This document shows, piece by piece, positions 17,540-27,634 of a stretch of DNA of 47,325 bases (within the stretch, counting starts at the first letter, position 1; every line of letters starts with the position of its first letter). Source of the DNA: JABSOG01 sp041583135 (GTDB lineage Bacteria > Pseudomonadota > Gammaproteobacteria > Enterobacterales > Alteromonadaceae). A program made the translations under genes and the position numbers. The DNA lies in assembly GCA_041583135.1 (NCBI GenBank), contig JBFHGJ010000042.1:1-47325 (forward strand), written 5' to 3'. The notes below the pieces were generated by a model. That model searched no databases, was not told the DNA's origin, and saw nothing but the letters and a program-made list of their open reading frames with translations.

Positions 17540-17810
17540 AAAAATTCGCTTGGTGCTCGCTTTGCAAGAGTTATAGCTAAATTTGAGATTAATTACTAGG
17601 TTAAGGCTATGTTTTAGGACGTGTTTATCTAAAGTGATCAGCGTCTAAAGGTCGAAAAACAAACACTTCCTAATACGCCAAATGGTTTTAAGCTCATCAC
17701 CTGTAAGTCTAGTACAGTTCTGTGCTTTGAGGTTGATTAGAATCACTTTTCAAGAAAAAAAGGCTAAGCTTGGTAGACCAATATAATATGATAAATAAAG
17801 GTCCTAGCCT
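17540..17810. other. Divergent intergenic region between GspE-like and acyl-CoA dehydrogenase genes
   Basis: The stretch holds the two outward promoters. On the plus strand a TATAAT hexamer at 17782-17787 is placed about 25 bases from the acyl-CoA dehydrogenase ATG. No clear -35 is seen at normal spacing. No operator that I can name and no small gene is visible. Confidence 0.4.
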
Positions 17811-19580
17811 ATGAGTCAATATCGTGCGCCTGTTGAAGACATGCAGTTTTTGTTGTTCGATGTCTTTAAAACATCAGAGTTTTGGCAATCCAATCAAACA
17901 CTTGCCCAGTCAATAGATGTTGAAACCGCCGCTGCCATTATCGAAGAAGGCAGTAAAATCACCACCACCAGTATTGCGCCATATTCGCGTGAAGCCGATG
18001 AGCAGGGGGTTGCTTTTGACTCGGGCAGCGTAACTACCCCACAAAGCTATAAAGCTGCCTATGACATCATCAGCGAGGGTGGCTGGGTTGGCTTGACCGG
18101 CAAACCTGAGTTTGGCGGTATGGGAATGCCCAAAACCCTGAGCGTCATGTTCGATGAGATGATGTGCTCTGCGGATCTGTCATTTTCTTTGTATGTATCA
18201 TTGACCAGCGCAGCGGCTTTGACCATTTCCCGTCATGCCGAACAATCGCTCAAAGATCTGTATTTACCGAAGCTTTATAGCGGTGAGTGGGCCGGTACCA
18301 TGTGTTTGACCGAATCTCACGCCGGTACTGATCTCGGTTTGATGCATACCAAAGCTGTGCCCAATGACGATGGCAGTTACGCCATTAGCGGCACCAAGAT
18401 CTTTATTACCGCAGGCGAGCATGATTTGACCGACAATATCGTGCATTTGGTGTTGGCCAAATTGCCTGATGCACCGGCCGGTAGTCGGGGTATTTCGTTG
18501 TTCTTGGTGCCTAAATTCAATGTCGATAGTAACGGCAACCTAGGTGAGCGTAACAGCTTATCTTGTGGCTCGGTTGAGCACAAGATGGGGATCAGCGCGT
18601 CGGCAACCTGTGTAATGAATTTTGATGGCGCCAAAGGTTACTTGATAGGTGAGCCTAATCGCGGTCTTGCCTGCATGTTTACCATGATGAATTATGAGCG
18701 TTTGTCGATGGGCAGTCAGGGTATCGGCTGCGCCGAGCGCTCTTATCAAAATGCGCTTGCTTACGCCAAAGATAGGCTACAGGGTAAAGCGGTTGGCTCT
18801 AAGGCAGAAAAAGCCGATCCTATCATTAAGCACCCCGATGTCAGACGAATGCTGCTCAACATGAAGTCTTTGACCGAAGCTGGCAGGGCGTTTAATACTT
18901 ATGTTGCGGTGCAACTCGATAGATCAGAGTTTGCCGAAGACAGCGAAAGCAAAGCCAGTTATGGCGCAATTGCGGCGTTGTTGACACCGATCGCCAAAGC
19001 GTTTAGCACCGACATGGGGTTAGACATTTGTGTCGCCGGGCAACAGATCTTTGGCGGCCATGGTTTTATTCGCGAATGGGGCCAAGAGCAGTTGGTGCGT
19101 GATGTCCGCATTTCGCAAATTTATGAGGGCACTAATGGTATTCAGGCACTCGATCTTATCGGTCGTAAAGTCATTGCCGACAACGGTGAGACCGCGAGAA
19201 TATTGTTTGCCGAGATCCAAGATTGCATCAATGGTTTTGCCAAAGACAGTGAAGCATGGCCATTCGCCGACTTGACGGCTGCTGCGCTCAACGATTTGCA
19301 GCAGTTGACCGAGCTTTTAATCGAAGCGGCTAAGCAAAACCCCAATGAGGCCGGGGCGGCGTCGGTAGAATATCTACATGTTTTCGGTTATGTGCTCTAT
19401 GGCTATATGTGGCTGAGAATATTGGCTGCGGCCGAGCTTAAAGACCCTGTTTTTTACGCCACTAAGTTAAGTACCGCGCAGTATTATTTCACCCGAGTCA
19501 TGCCGCGTATTCATAGTTTGAGAGCAACCATCATGGCTGGCTCAGAGGTGCTTTATCTATTGGATGACGACGCATTTTAA
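17811..19580 (+). CDS. Acyl-CoA dehydrogenase (long form, DmdC-like subfamily)
   Basis: FAD-dependent acyl-CoA dehydrogenase of 589 residues, introducing a 2,3 double bond into an acyl-CoA. The N-terminal domain begins YRAPVEDMQFLLFDVF. The FAD/substrate region has AGTMCLTESHAGTDLG and ISGTKIFITAGEHDL. The catalytic-domain block GGHGFIREWGQEQLVRDVRI with YEGTNGIQALDLIGRK follows near residues 415-450. A C-terminal helical extension (about 470-589) marks the longer subfamily that includes 3-methylmercaptopropionyl-CoA dehydrogenase (DmdC), but substrate cannot be assigned. The last 4 bases overlap the end of the convergent hybrid kinase gene. AAGG site about 11 nt before ATG. Confidence 0.9.
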   Translation: MSQYRAPVEDMQFLLFDVFKTSEFWQSNQTLAQSIDVETAAAIIEEGSKITTTSIAPYSREADEQGVAFDSGSVTTPQSYKAAYDIISEGGWVGLTGKPEFGGMGMPKTLSVMFDEMMCSADLSFSLYVSLTSAAALTISRHAEQSLKDLYLPKLYSGEWAGTMCLTESHAGTDLGLMHTKAVPNDDGSYAISGTKIFITAGEHDLTDNIVHLVLAKLPDAPAGSRGISLFLVPKFNVDSNGNLGERNSLSCGSVEHKMGISASATCVMNFDGAKGYLIGEPNRGLACMFTMMNYERLSMGSQGIGCAERSYQNALAYAKDRLQGKAVGSKAEKADPIIKHPDVRRMLLNMKSLTEAGRAFNTYVAVQLDRSEFAEDSESKASYGAIAALLTPIAKAFSTDMGLDICVAGQQIFGGHGFIREWGQEQLVRDVRISQIYEGTNGIQALDLIGRKVIADNGETARILFAEIQDCINGFAKDSEAWPFADLTAAALNDLQQLTELLIEAAKQNPNEAGAASVEYLHVFGYVLYGYMWLRILAAAELKDPVFYATKLSTAQYYFTRVMPRIHSLRATIMAGSEVLYLLDDDAF

Positions 19581-22500
19581 AGCACTTCGTCTTGACCTGA
19601 CTTACTTGGGTCTATAATCGACAAGTTCAAGGCTCTGGCGACGCTCAGAGCCTTAGTATACTCAAAGTCTTCAATCAGCTGGCCAAGGGCTGTGGATTTT
19701 TCTCCGTACACTTCATAAAGCAACTTCTCGTTGCGCAGATACAGATCATTAACCTCGGTATCATTGGACAACAAAAATACCTGAATACGCTGAAGTATTT
19801 TGCGACCTTGCTCAACGGTTGCATAGGGGCGGTTGTTTTGGGTCGTCAGGGCATCAATTTGCTCTATCAGATCCGCCAGATGCGCGAGCTGTTGTTTTAG
19901 TGGGGTTAGGGCTATGTCTTTGTTGACCGGCGCTTCGCCATGTTGCGCCGCTTTAAAGCGCTGCTCTAGGTCTGCCGCCAAGTGATGCACTTCAAACAAC
20001 CCTAGGGTGCCAGAGCTACCCTTATGGGTATGGCAGATACGAATGGCTTCTTCATGATAGTGATCATCAAGGGCCTCAAGTTCTTCAAGCGACGCGGCCA
20101 AGCGTTCATGGTAGCGTTTGAGCATTCTGACAAAGGCGCTGACATCATTGCGCAGGTTGCGAAGTCCCTTGGTGCTATCGAGAAAGGTTTGTTGCGAGAG
20201 GATCTGTTCGATGCTTTGGTCACATGAAGGCGGGATCGCTTTCGCGTCTTCTTTGGTCACTGGTTCATTCGACGCCTCATTATTCGCTTCGCTGTACCCA
20301 TGGTTGCTCAACCATTTCGACAAGGTGATATATAGCTGGTCCGGATCGACCGGCTTAGCGACAAAGTCGTCCATGCCAACTTCAAAACAGGCTTTCTTGT
20401 CTTCAATAAAAGCATTGGCCGTCATTGCTAATATTGGCACGTGGCGGGTCAGCGGCAGCGCTCGTATCCGCCTTGTTGCCTCAAGGCCATCCATGACCGG
20501 CATCTGAATGTCCATCAAAACCAGGTCGGGATTAAACGTAGTGAATTTCTCGATGGCCTGTTCGCCGTTAAACGCGGTTTCGACGCGCAAGCCAACACCA
20601 CTTAGCAGGTCCTCGGCGACCTCTGAGTTGATTGAGTTGTCTTCTACCAAGAGCACGCGCATATTTTTGTTGAAGTTGACATCGATGTTTTCAATCGGGT
20701 GAGCTGGCTCAAAATTGTCTTTGGCCGCTTTGAGTAACTTGGCCGAAAACCAAAATAAGCTGCCTTTACCCGGCTTGCTTTCAACCCCAGCATCACCGCC
20801 CATCAAGCGTGCCAGCCCTTGCGTGATGGTCAACCCAAGTCCGGTGCCGCCGTACATTCTGGTGGAGGTATTATCGACCTGCTCAAATGGCTTAAACAGG
20901 TAGTGCAGTTTGTTTTGCTCGATACCGACACCGGTATCTTTGACTTCTAAACATATGGTGAGACTGCTGTCATCCTGCGCGGTGATATAGCTACGGATGG
21001 TGATGTAACCCTTTTCTGTGTATTTTACCGCATTGACCACATAGTTGAGCAATGCCTGTTTGATCCGCAAAACATCCCCTTTGAGCCATTGCGAAACGCC
21101 TTGTTCGTTGTGGATGGTGACGCCTTTTTGGTCGGCATCATAACGCACGATATCGATGATCTCTGCAAACACTGAGTCGAGATGAAAGTTTTCACTTTCC
21201 AGCTCAATTTTATTGGCTTCGATTTTCGACAAATCGAGGATGTTGTTGATGATTGACAACAGATGTTTGGCAGAAGCATCGATTTTATTGAGCCGGTCTT
21301 GTTGCTGGCTGTTTAGGCGTTCTTTTGACAATAGATGGGTCAGCCCCAAAATGGCGTGCATCGGGGTTCTGATCTCATGGGTCATATTGGCCAAAAACGT
21401 GCTTTTGGCGCGGCTGGCGGCTTCCGCTACCTGTTTGGCCTGCTCCAGTTGCGAGGTGCGTTGCTTGACCAGCTCCTGCAAATTATTACGGTGCGATTGC
21501 AACTCCAGTTCAAGGCGTTTCTTTTCTGTGAAATCCAACACAGTTCCGATGGACTTAACCGCTTCGCCTTGGGCATTGTAATAACTTTGTCCGCGCTCTT
21601 GCACGTATTTGATGGTGCCGTCTTTGAGTTGCAGGCGATGCTCAACCGAGTAGGGGGTTTTTGACAGTAAAGATTGGCGATAGGCGGCTTGGACTTTTTC
21701 GCGATCATCGGGGTGAATTAGGCTGACAAAATAGTCGTAGCTGGGTTCGGATTCATTGGGGTCGATCTCAAAAATGGCATAAACCTCATCAGACCAATGT
21801 AACTGATTGTTTTGTAAATCAAGCTCCCAACTGCCCAAATGGGCCAGTCTTTGCGCTTGCGAAAGGCTTTGCTCTGATTCAATCAGCTGCATTGTTGCCT
21901 GCTCTTTTTGTCGATGATTATTAATGGCAGAAATGGCATAGGATAGGTTTTCTGCCACTTTTAAAAACAGATCGCACTCGAGCTGACCGAAATAGTCTTT
22001 ACTTGAGCTGTATAAGTTTAAGGTGGCGACAACCTGCTCGCCTGATCTGATTGGAAATATGGCAATCGATTGGGCGCTAGAGCGGCTAAGGAGCGGATCT
22101 GTTGAGGTTTCGTTGACACACAAGGCTACAGGCGACTCGCTCTCGAGCACTTCGAGGATAGCTCTGGTGGTGATGTCTTGGGCAGGTTGATTGAGTAACA
22201 CCTGATAGTTTGGCGAGTGCTCCAAATAGTGCTCATCAGAAATGGCCGCCACTTTGAGCTGATGCCCCTCCACAGTGCCTATCCATACCAGCGGTAGTTC
22301 GGCGTAGGTATTGATCACGTCACAGACTTTCTTATACAGGTCGGCTACGGATTTTTGTCGGGGTAGGCTTTCATTGATACGGCTCAATGTCGAGAACAGG
22401 CGATTTTTACGCTCCAAGGACTGCTTAATCGTCTGGTAGCGAGTCGAGTCGCTCAGTACGGCAATGACTTGGGCGCCCATCCCCAGTTTTAATAGTCGCA

Positions 22501-23992
22501 CTTCAAAGTTATAACATTGCTTGCCGCGATTGAGCTCAAACTCAAAGCTGACGATGTTGTCCTGCTGCATCGCTTGTTCCAGCTTTTCGCTAAAGAGCAC
22601 GCTCAAAGGGGCTGGAAACAACTGACTGACATGGTGATTGACCACAGGCTCGGTTGGCGCATACCATTGAGCCGATTCACTGGCATGATATTCCAGCACA
22701 ATGCCGTTACTGTCGAGGCGGAAAAACAGGTTGGGGATCACCTTAAATACCGAGCTTAAAGAAGACGCCGCCAGCTGGTGCTGATAATGTTCAACTTGCT
22801 GCACCAACCTCGACTGCTCATAGGAGAAAAAGGCAGTGGAAGCGACGACTGTCAGCAGGGTAAGGGCGAGGATCTGCCAGATAAACAGCGCTTCGTAGCG
22901 CTCGTAAATCTCGGACTTATCGATTTTTGCCACCAGTAGCCAGTGGCTGTTGGGGATCTTTTGTCCAACGCCCAGTACCGCTTTATTACGGTAGTCAACG
23001 CCGGAGAGCGGCTTATCGAGCTTGGCGGGGTTTTGCATTACCTGTATCGGCAATGCTTTGGCTTTATCGCTACTGACGTGAAAACTCAGCGCGGTGTGCG
23101 AACGGTGCTTTAACTCGTTTAGCAGCAACACGCCGCTGTCATCAGGTTTAAACAGCAAGGTTTCGGCGCTTGCACTTTTAAGTGGCCAGCGTTGTAAAAA
23201 TGGCATCAAAAAATGGCGGTTGTCTATCTCTACGACCAATAAAATATCGGTTTTAGGACTAATCGGAGAGACGAGGCTTAAGTGAAAGGGGTGGTCATGC
23301 TCTGCTGGCAGTTCAGTCTTAAAGACGTCGGAGAACACCACTTGATTGCTCCGCAAAGCCTGTTCAATATCATTGCCGAGGGCTTTTGAGGCTTCACGGC
23401 CGTAGGCGCTACTGAGCAAGGTTTCCCCCTGACTATTGACCAGATAGGCCGATTCGAAATCGTGCTGCCTAGAGATTTGTTCGAGCACTTTTAGCGCGCG
23501 ACCATTATCGGTTGCACCACTTTGAAAGCCTTCTAATTGTTGTTTGATGATATCGACCTGTAACAAGGTGGTCAGGCGATTTTGATAGCTTTGTCGCCAT
23601 TGGCTTAACTGCTGTGATTTGAGCCGCGATATGGCGGTGATCTGTTCGGCTATATGCTGTTCGCTGAGCTTCAAATCTTGCTCTAGTATGGTGCCGCCAA
23701 ATAAAGAGGTCACTAACAAGATGAGCCAGTTGACGTACTTTGAGTGCTTGGTTATCGGAATGTGGGTTTGCAGTTGGGTTTTGCTTTGTCTTAAATATTC
23801 CAGCCAAAACCAATACCAGTAGATAAAAGCCAATGCCAGCAACAGCCAGCTTTTACTCAAATTGAGCCAAGTCGCCAGTTCATCACCTATCGGTAAAAAG
23901 GCAATCAAAGGCTCTGAAAAATAATACATCAGCGGCATCAGCACAAAAAAGCCGATCAATCTAATGGTAAATCCCAGTGCAAAGCCCTTCAT
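19577..23992 (-). CDS. Hybrid sensor histidine kinase with PAS, GAF, receiver and HPt domains
   Basis: A 1471-residue inner-membrane kinase. N-terminal transmembrane helices (within the first 105 residues) are followed by an extracytoplasmic sensor region up to a helix near 370-390. Then come a PAS region (about 400-520), GAF (about 545-680), PAS (about 700-820, IHPDDREK), HisKA with phosphorylated His in NMTHEIRTPMH (about 872), HATPase with VNAVKYTEKG, DTGVGI and GGTGLGLTI (about 1049), receiver with LVLMDIQMPVMDG (Asp about 1160), and HPt with CHTHKGSSGTLG (about 1321). All catalytic motifs look intact, giving a full His-Asp-His relay. It starts 3 nt after the HD-GYP regulator stop, so they are one operon. 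Input signal unknown. Confidence 0.93.
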   Translation of the reverse strand: MKGFALGFTIRLIGFFVLMPLMYYFSEPLIAFLPIGDELATWLNLSKSWLLLALAFIYWYWFWLEYLRQSKTQLQTHIPITKHSKYVNWLILLVTSLFGGTILEQDLKLSEQHIAEQITAISRLKSQQLSQWRQSYQNRLTTLLQVDIIKQQLEGFQSGATDNGRALKVLEQISRQHDFESAYLVNSQGETLLSSAYGREASKALGNDIEQALRSNQVVFSDVFKTELPAEHDHPFHLSLVSPISPKTDILLVVEIDNRHFLMPFLQRWPLKSASAETLLFKPDDSGVLLLNELKHRSHTALSFHVSSDKAKALPIQVMQNPAKLDKPLSGVDYRNKAVLGVGQKIPNSHWLLVAKIDKSEIYERYEALFIWQILALTLLTVVASTAFFSYEQSRLVQQVEHYQHQLAASSLSSVFKVIPNLFFRLDSNGIVLEYHASESAQWYAPTEPVVNHHVSQLFPAPLSVLFSEKLEQAMQQDNIVSFEFELNRGKQCYNFEVRLLKLGMGAQVIAVLSDSTRYQTIKQSLERKNRLFSTLSRINESLPRQKSVADLYKKVCDVINTYAELPLVWIGTVEGHQLKVAAISDEHYLEHSPNYQVLLNQPAQDITTRAILEVLESESPVALCVNETSTDPLLSRSSAQSIAIFPIRSGEQVVATLNLYSSSKDYFGQLECDLFLKVAENLSYAISAINNHRQKEQATMQLIESEQSLSQAQRLAHLGSWELDLQNNQLHWSDEVYAIFEIDPNESEPSYDYFVSLIHPDDREKVQAAYRQSLLSKTPYSVEHRLQLKDGTIKYVQERGQSYYNAQGEAVKSIGTVLDFTEKKRLELELQSHRNNLQELVKQRTSQLEQAKQVAEAASRAKSTFLANMTHEIRTPMHAILGLTHLLSKERLNSQQQDRLNKIDASAKHLLSIINNILDLSKIEANKIELESENFHLDSVFAEIIDIVRYDADQKGVTIHNEQGVSQWLKGDVLRIKQALLNYVVNAVKYTEKGYITIRSYITAQDDSSLTICLEVKDTGVGIEQNKLHYLFKPFEQVDNTSTRMYGGTGLGLTITQGLARLMGGDAGVESKPGKGSLFWFSAKLLKAAKDNFEPAHPIENIDVNFNKNMRVLLVEDNSINSEVAEDLLSGVGLRVETAFNGEQAIEKFTTFNPDLVLMDIQMPVMDGLEATRRIRALPLTRHVPILAMTANAFIEDKKACFEVGMDDFVAKPVDPDQLYITLSKWLSNHGYSEANNEASNEPVTKEDAKAIPPSCDQSIEQILSQQTFLDSTKGLRNLRNDVSAFVRMLKRYHERLAASLEELEALDDHYHEEAIRICHTHKGSSGTLGLFEVHHLAADLEQRFKAAQHGEAPVNKDIALTPLKQQLAHLADLIEQIDALTTQNNRPYATVEQGRKILQRIQVFLLSNDTEVNDLYLRNEKLLYEVYGEKSTALGQLIEDFEYTKALSVARALNLSIIDPSKSGQDEVL

Positions 23993-23995
23993 CGG

Positions 23996-25084
23996 TTAGA
24001 TCACTCCGTCCATGTGTGATTGCGCTATGGAGACAAATTCATCAAAATGAGCCAAAAAAACCTGAAGCACAACAGGATCAAAGTGTTTGCCGCCTTGCTC
24101 TGCCATTTGGCGATAAACCTCATCGGTCGCCAACGCCTTTTTGTAAACTCTACGTGAGAGCAGGGCATCGAACACATCGGCGACGGCCATAATTCTGGCC
24201 GACAGCGGAATGTCCGAGCCGGCCAGCCCGTCGGGATAGCCGCTGCCGTCATAATGTTCATGATGCCAGCGGGCAATTTCTTTGGCCAAAGACAAAAATT
24301 TGAGTGGGCTGTTGACTTCTTTTTCGGCCAACTCGATTGCCTGTGCGCCAAGTCCGGGGTGGCTTTGCATGATTTGCCATTCGCGGTCACTTAAGGGGGC
24401 GGCTTTGAGCAGAATGTTGTCGGGAATACCGACTTTGCCGATATCGTGTAAAGGCGCGGAGCGTGCGATCAAATCGACATATTCATCGGTAATGATGTCG
24501 TTGAATTCTTCACGTTGTTTGAGCAGCTTTGCCAATTGATAGACATAGGCTTGAGTGCGCAGAATATGCTGGCCGGTTTCCGGGTCGCGTATTTCAGCCA
24601 AGTGGGCCAAGGCGCGAATACTGACGCTTTGGATCTGTTGATTTTCAGCCATGCGGCGGTGTACTTCGGCTTCTAAAAATGCGTTCTTATCGGACAGGTA
24701 GTCTTTTGCCTGTTTGAGCAGCAGTTGTGTATTGACCCTTGCTTGCAGCACAACCGGTGATATCGGCTTGCTGATGTAGTCAACGGCGCCAAGCTCCAAG
24801 CCACGTTCTTCGTCGGCTTCTGAGGATTTGGCACTGACAAAAATAATGGGGATCGACTTGCTGACTTGATGACTTTGCAACTTATTGAGCACTTCATAGC
24901 CATTGAGCTTAGGCATCAGCACATCAAGTAAAATCAAATCTGGTGGCTCGGGGCCTTGGGCTATCTGCAACGCCTGCTCGCCCGAGCGTGTCGCCTTGAC
25001 TCGGTATTTCTCCCGTAGCACCTTGCTAATGGCAGCCAAGACGGTTGGATCATCATCGACAATCAATATGGTTTGTTTTGGCAT
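23996..25084 (-). CDS. Response regulator with HD-GYP cyclic-di-GMP phosphodiesterase domain
   Basis: A 362-residue cytoplasmic regulator. The receiver domain (1-120) has ILIVDDDPTVL, phospho-acceptor Asp in LILLDVLMPKLNGYE, and KPISP at its end. A helical linker leads to the HD-GYP domain with HDIGKVGIPD (about 215) and HHEHYDGSGYPDGLAG (about 275), so the metal ligands and GYP motif are kept. Such proteins hydrolyse cyclic di-GMP. Upstream of, and 3 nt from, the hybrid kinase, which is its probable phosphodonor through the HPt domain. A good ribosome site (AAAGGA) precedes the ATG. Confidence 0.95.
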   Translation of the reverse strand: MPKQTILIVDDDPTVLAAISKVLREKYRVKATRSGEQALQIAQGPEPPDLILLDVLMPKLNGYEVLNKLQSHQVSKSIPIIFVSAKSSEADEERGLELGAVDYISKPISPVVLQARVNTQLLLKQAKDYLSDKNAFLEAEVHRRMAENQQIQSVSIRALAHLAEIRDPETGQHILRTQAYVYQLAKLLKQREEFNDIITDEYVDLIARSAPLHDIGKVGIPDNILLKAAPLSDREWQIMQSHPGLGAQAIELAEKEVNSPLKFLSLAKEIARWHHEHYDGSGYPDGLAGSDIPLSARIMAVADVFDALLSRRVYKKALATDEVYRQMAEQGGKHFDPVVLQVFLAHFDEFVSIAQSHMDGVI

Positions 25085-25290
25085 TTATCTGTCCTTTTTT
25101 TCTTATTCTAGGCCAAGATAACGCTTTGTACAGATTATTTTGTACTGTTTTTAATGGCTTTTACCACAAACACTTAACCCGTTATCTTGGGAAAAAACTG
25201 ACTGAAATATCCACTTTTTACATTGAGTTTGTACAACCGGCCGTTAAGGCGCCCGTGACTCATCGGCGCTACATTGCTCCTTTGATAGGC

Positions 25291-27321
25291 CTAAACCTTG
25301 AAATTGTTCACCGAACCGGTCAGGGCATCGGCCAACTTGCCCACTTGGCTACTATAGGCCAGTGACGACTGCGCCTTTTGTGCATTTTCATCGGCGATAT
25401 GGCTGACTTGCTGCACCGCTTCGCTGATCATTTGTGATTGTGACAATTGCTCTTGGGCCGCGTCGGCAATATCTGAACTCATGCCTTGCATCTTGCTGAT
25501 GGCGTTGTTGATCAAGCGTAACGATTGGGTTAGCTCGTCGGTGGAGCGAACACATTCTGTGGCCTGTAGTTTGCCTTTGTTGATGTCGTTAACGGCAATG
25601 TTGGTTTGGGCTTGCAGGTTTTCAATCATGGTTTGAATTTCAGCGGTAGATTGCTGAGTTCTACCTGCCAGCGAGCGCACTTCATCGGCGACGACGGCAA
25701 AACCTCGGCCCTGTTCACCGGCACGGGCTGCCTCAATGGCGGCATTTAGCGCCAACAGGTTGGTTTGCTCGGCGATGGCCCTGATGGTCTCTAAGATGCT
25801 GCCTATGTTGTTGGATTCTTGCTGTAAGCGGTCAATGACAGAGGTGGTTTCTTCGAGCTGGGATTCCAGTTGGCCTATACGGGTATTGTTGTTTTGCGCT
25901 ATTTCATCGACGTGACGGGATTGCTCCAGCGCGCTTAGCATTTCGCTGGCGGCGGAATGGGCCTGCTGTGAAACATGGCTGACCGAGTGATTCATCTGCC
26001 CGGTAATGTCGGTAACATGGTCTACTTTGTGTTTTTGTTGGGCCGCCGAGTTCGACATTTGCCGCATTTCGTCGGCCGACTCCGCTGCGGCCGAACTCAA
26101 CAAGGTGGCATTGCTGTGAATTTCGCTGATAAGCTTGGTTAAATCGTCAACCACTTCATTGATATGTTTAGACAATAAGCCAAACTCGTCACTTTTATCG
26201 CCATGTAACTTACGGGTCAGATCTCCTTGGGCCATATAGCCTAAAATGCTGTTGATCTGTTCTAGCGGGTTGATCATCAAACGGGTGGTATAGGCTGCCG
26301 CGCCGAGTGCGAAAACAACCAGCACCAGCATAATGACGATGGCACGGCTGCGGCCGTCATCGAGGTTCTCAAGGTTGTCTTGCTGGAGCTTGTTGAATTG
26401 CTTGTCTGATACATCCAGTAACTGGTCTAGAAAGTCTGAGGCGCGATTGACCGCATTTTCAGAAGCTTGCATCTGCTGTTTGGCGCTGACCGCCAACTCT
26501 AGTTGTTTAAGCTTGATAGCCAATAGGTTATTGTCTCCAACTAACAACTGACTGGCCTTGTTATACTCAGTCATAAACTGCTGCATCAGGCCACCGGTAT
26601 CAACTTCATCGGTCAACTGCTTTAAGTAGCTGATTTGGTTATCTAAATTGCTAATGATAAAGGCAACGCTCTCTTTGCTCTTTTGCACCGCGTCCATGTT
26701 GTTGGCGACGACGGTTTCTTTGGCTGTGTTCAGTACATTGAGTAAATAGCCATCAAGTTGGTTGGCCGCGCCAGCAATTTGTTCCATCGCATCTTGGCTG
26801 CCGCCATTTTCGAGATAGGACAGTTCAAGCAACAGGGCTCCGGCTTCATCCATGGCAATAATAATCGCGTTATGGGTTTGATTGATGGCGCTTTCGCTAT
26901 TGATTTTGCTTTCTATGGCATCGAGCATTTTTCCGACCGCATCGGTGTATACCCGGTAGCTTTGCCCGGCGCTCTCAAGCACCTGCTTTTTGTCACTGTT
27001 TTGACTAACCAGTTGCTTTAACTGGTTAAAATCTTTATTGAAATTTTCACTTAATTTGGCAAACTGCTCACGGCTGTGTTTGACTTGCTCGGTTGTGGTG
27101 GAGTTAAAGCTTAAGGTGCTGAGCTTGGCCTGTTTCAATAGATTGATCTGCAACAGATTACTTTGTTTTTGCACTGGCACGGCAACGTCTTTAACCACCA
27201 AGGTGGAATTGCGGATATGACCGAGATTGACTATAGAGACTATGCTGGAGATCAGCAGTAATAAAACGATAAAGCCAAAACCGATATAAACTTTATGTGC
27301 GACTTTCAAATCAATCTTCAT
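25291..27321 (-). CDS. Methyl-accepting chemotaxis protein with helical-bundle sensor
   Basis: Chemoreceptor of 676 residues from the ATG at 27321 (an in-frame TTG four codons upstream is less likely). Transmembrane helix 1 is at about 12-32. The periplasmic region (about 33-305) is long, all-helical and heptad-rich, with no Cache features; it resembles four-helix-bundle sensor domains. Transmembrane helix 2 is near 310-330, followed by HAMP (TRLMINPLEQINSILGYM), then the methylation region and signalling tip EQTNLLALNAAIEAARAGEQ near residue 527. Ligand unknown. Separate from the regulator operon downstream by about 200 bases. Confidence 0.93.
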   Translation of the reverse strand: MKIDLKVAHKVYIGFGFIVLLLLISSIVSIVNLGHIRNSTLVVKDVAVPVQKQSNLLQINLLKQAKLSTLSFNSTTTEQVKHSREQFAKLSENFNKDFNQLKQLVSQNSDKKQVLESAGQSYRVYTDAVGKMLDAIESKINSESAINQTHNAIIIAMDEAGALLLELSYLENGGSQDAMEQIAGAANQLDGYLLNVLNTAKETVVANNMDAVQKSKESVAFIISNLDNQISYLKQLTDEVDTGGLMQQFMTEYNKASQLLVGDNNLLAIKLKQLELAVSAKQQMQASENAVNRASDFLDQLLDVSDKQFNKLQQDNLENLDDGRSRAIVIMLVLVVFALGAAAYTTRLMINPLEQINSILGYMAQGDLTRKLHGDKSDEFGLLSKHINEVVDDLTKLISEIHSNATLLSSAAAESADEMRQMSNSAAQQKHKVDHVTDITGQMNHSVSHVSQQAHSAASEMLSALEQSRHVDEIAQNNNTRIGQLESQLEETTSVIDRLQQESNNIGSILETIRAIAEQTNLLALNAAIEAARAGEQGRGFAVVADEVRSLAGRTQQSTAEIQTMIENLQAQTNIAVNDINKGKLQATECVRSTDELTQSLRLINNAISKMQGMSSDIADAAQEQLSQSQMISEAVQQVSHIADENAQKAQSSLAYSSQVGKLADALTGSVNNFKV

Positions 27322-27458
27322 TGAGTTCCACAAGTGTATTTATTTCAATTAGATGCACGCATACAAAGGCGCGCAGGTTACGTAACCTCAAAAGGGGTTA
27401 AAGGGGTCAGCTGACTTAAATTCCACACCTAACCCCAAACATAGGGAGAACGCAGGAA

Positions 27459-27537
27459 TTTTTGTCTCTGGCAAGCCAAATTTGAGCCGCTTTAGTCATT
27501 CTATAGCAAACAAATTTGGGGCAGACCAGAGACGAAA
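27459..27537. repeat. Long imperfect inverted repeat, MITE- or REP-like
   Basis: Left arm 27459-27484 contains TTTTGTCTCTGG and CCAAATTTG; the right arm 27511-27537 contains CAAATTTGG and CCAGAGACGAAAA, separated by about 26 bases. The arms pair with a few mismatches and would form a long cruciform or RNA hairpin. It lies between a chemoreceptor start and the GNAT gene, after a GGGGTCAG-containing stretch at about 27395-27405 reminiscent of the island repeat ends. It may be a relic of a mobile palindromic element. Confidence 0.5.
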
Positions 27538-27634
27538 AGGGCAAGTTCTACGGCCACGCTTAACCCGTATTGAGGTTACTTAAGTTTGTGACAAAATAGC
27601 AAAAGTGCAAATATTCTGTAAAGAAATCCATTAT

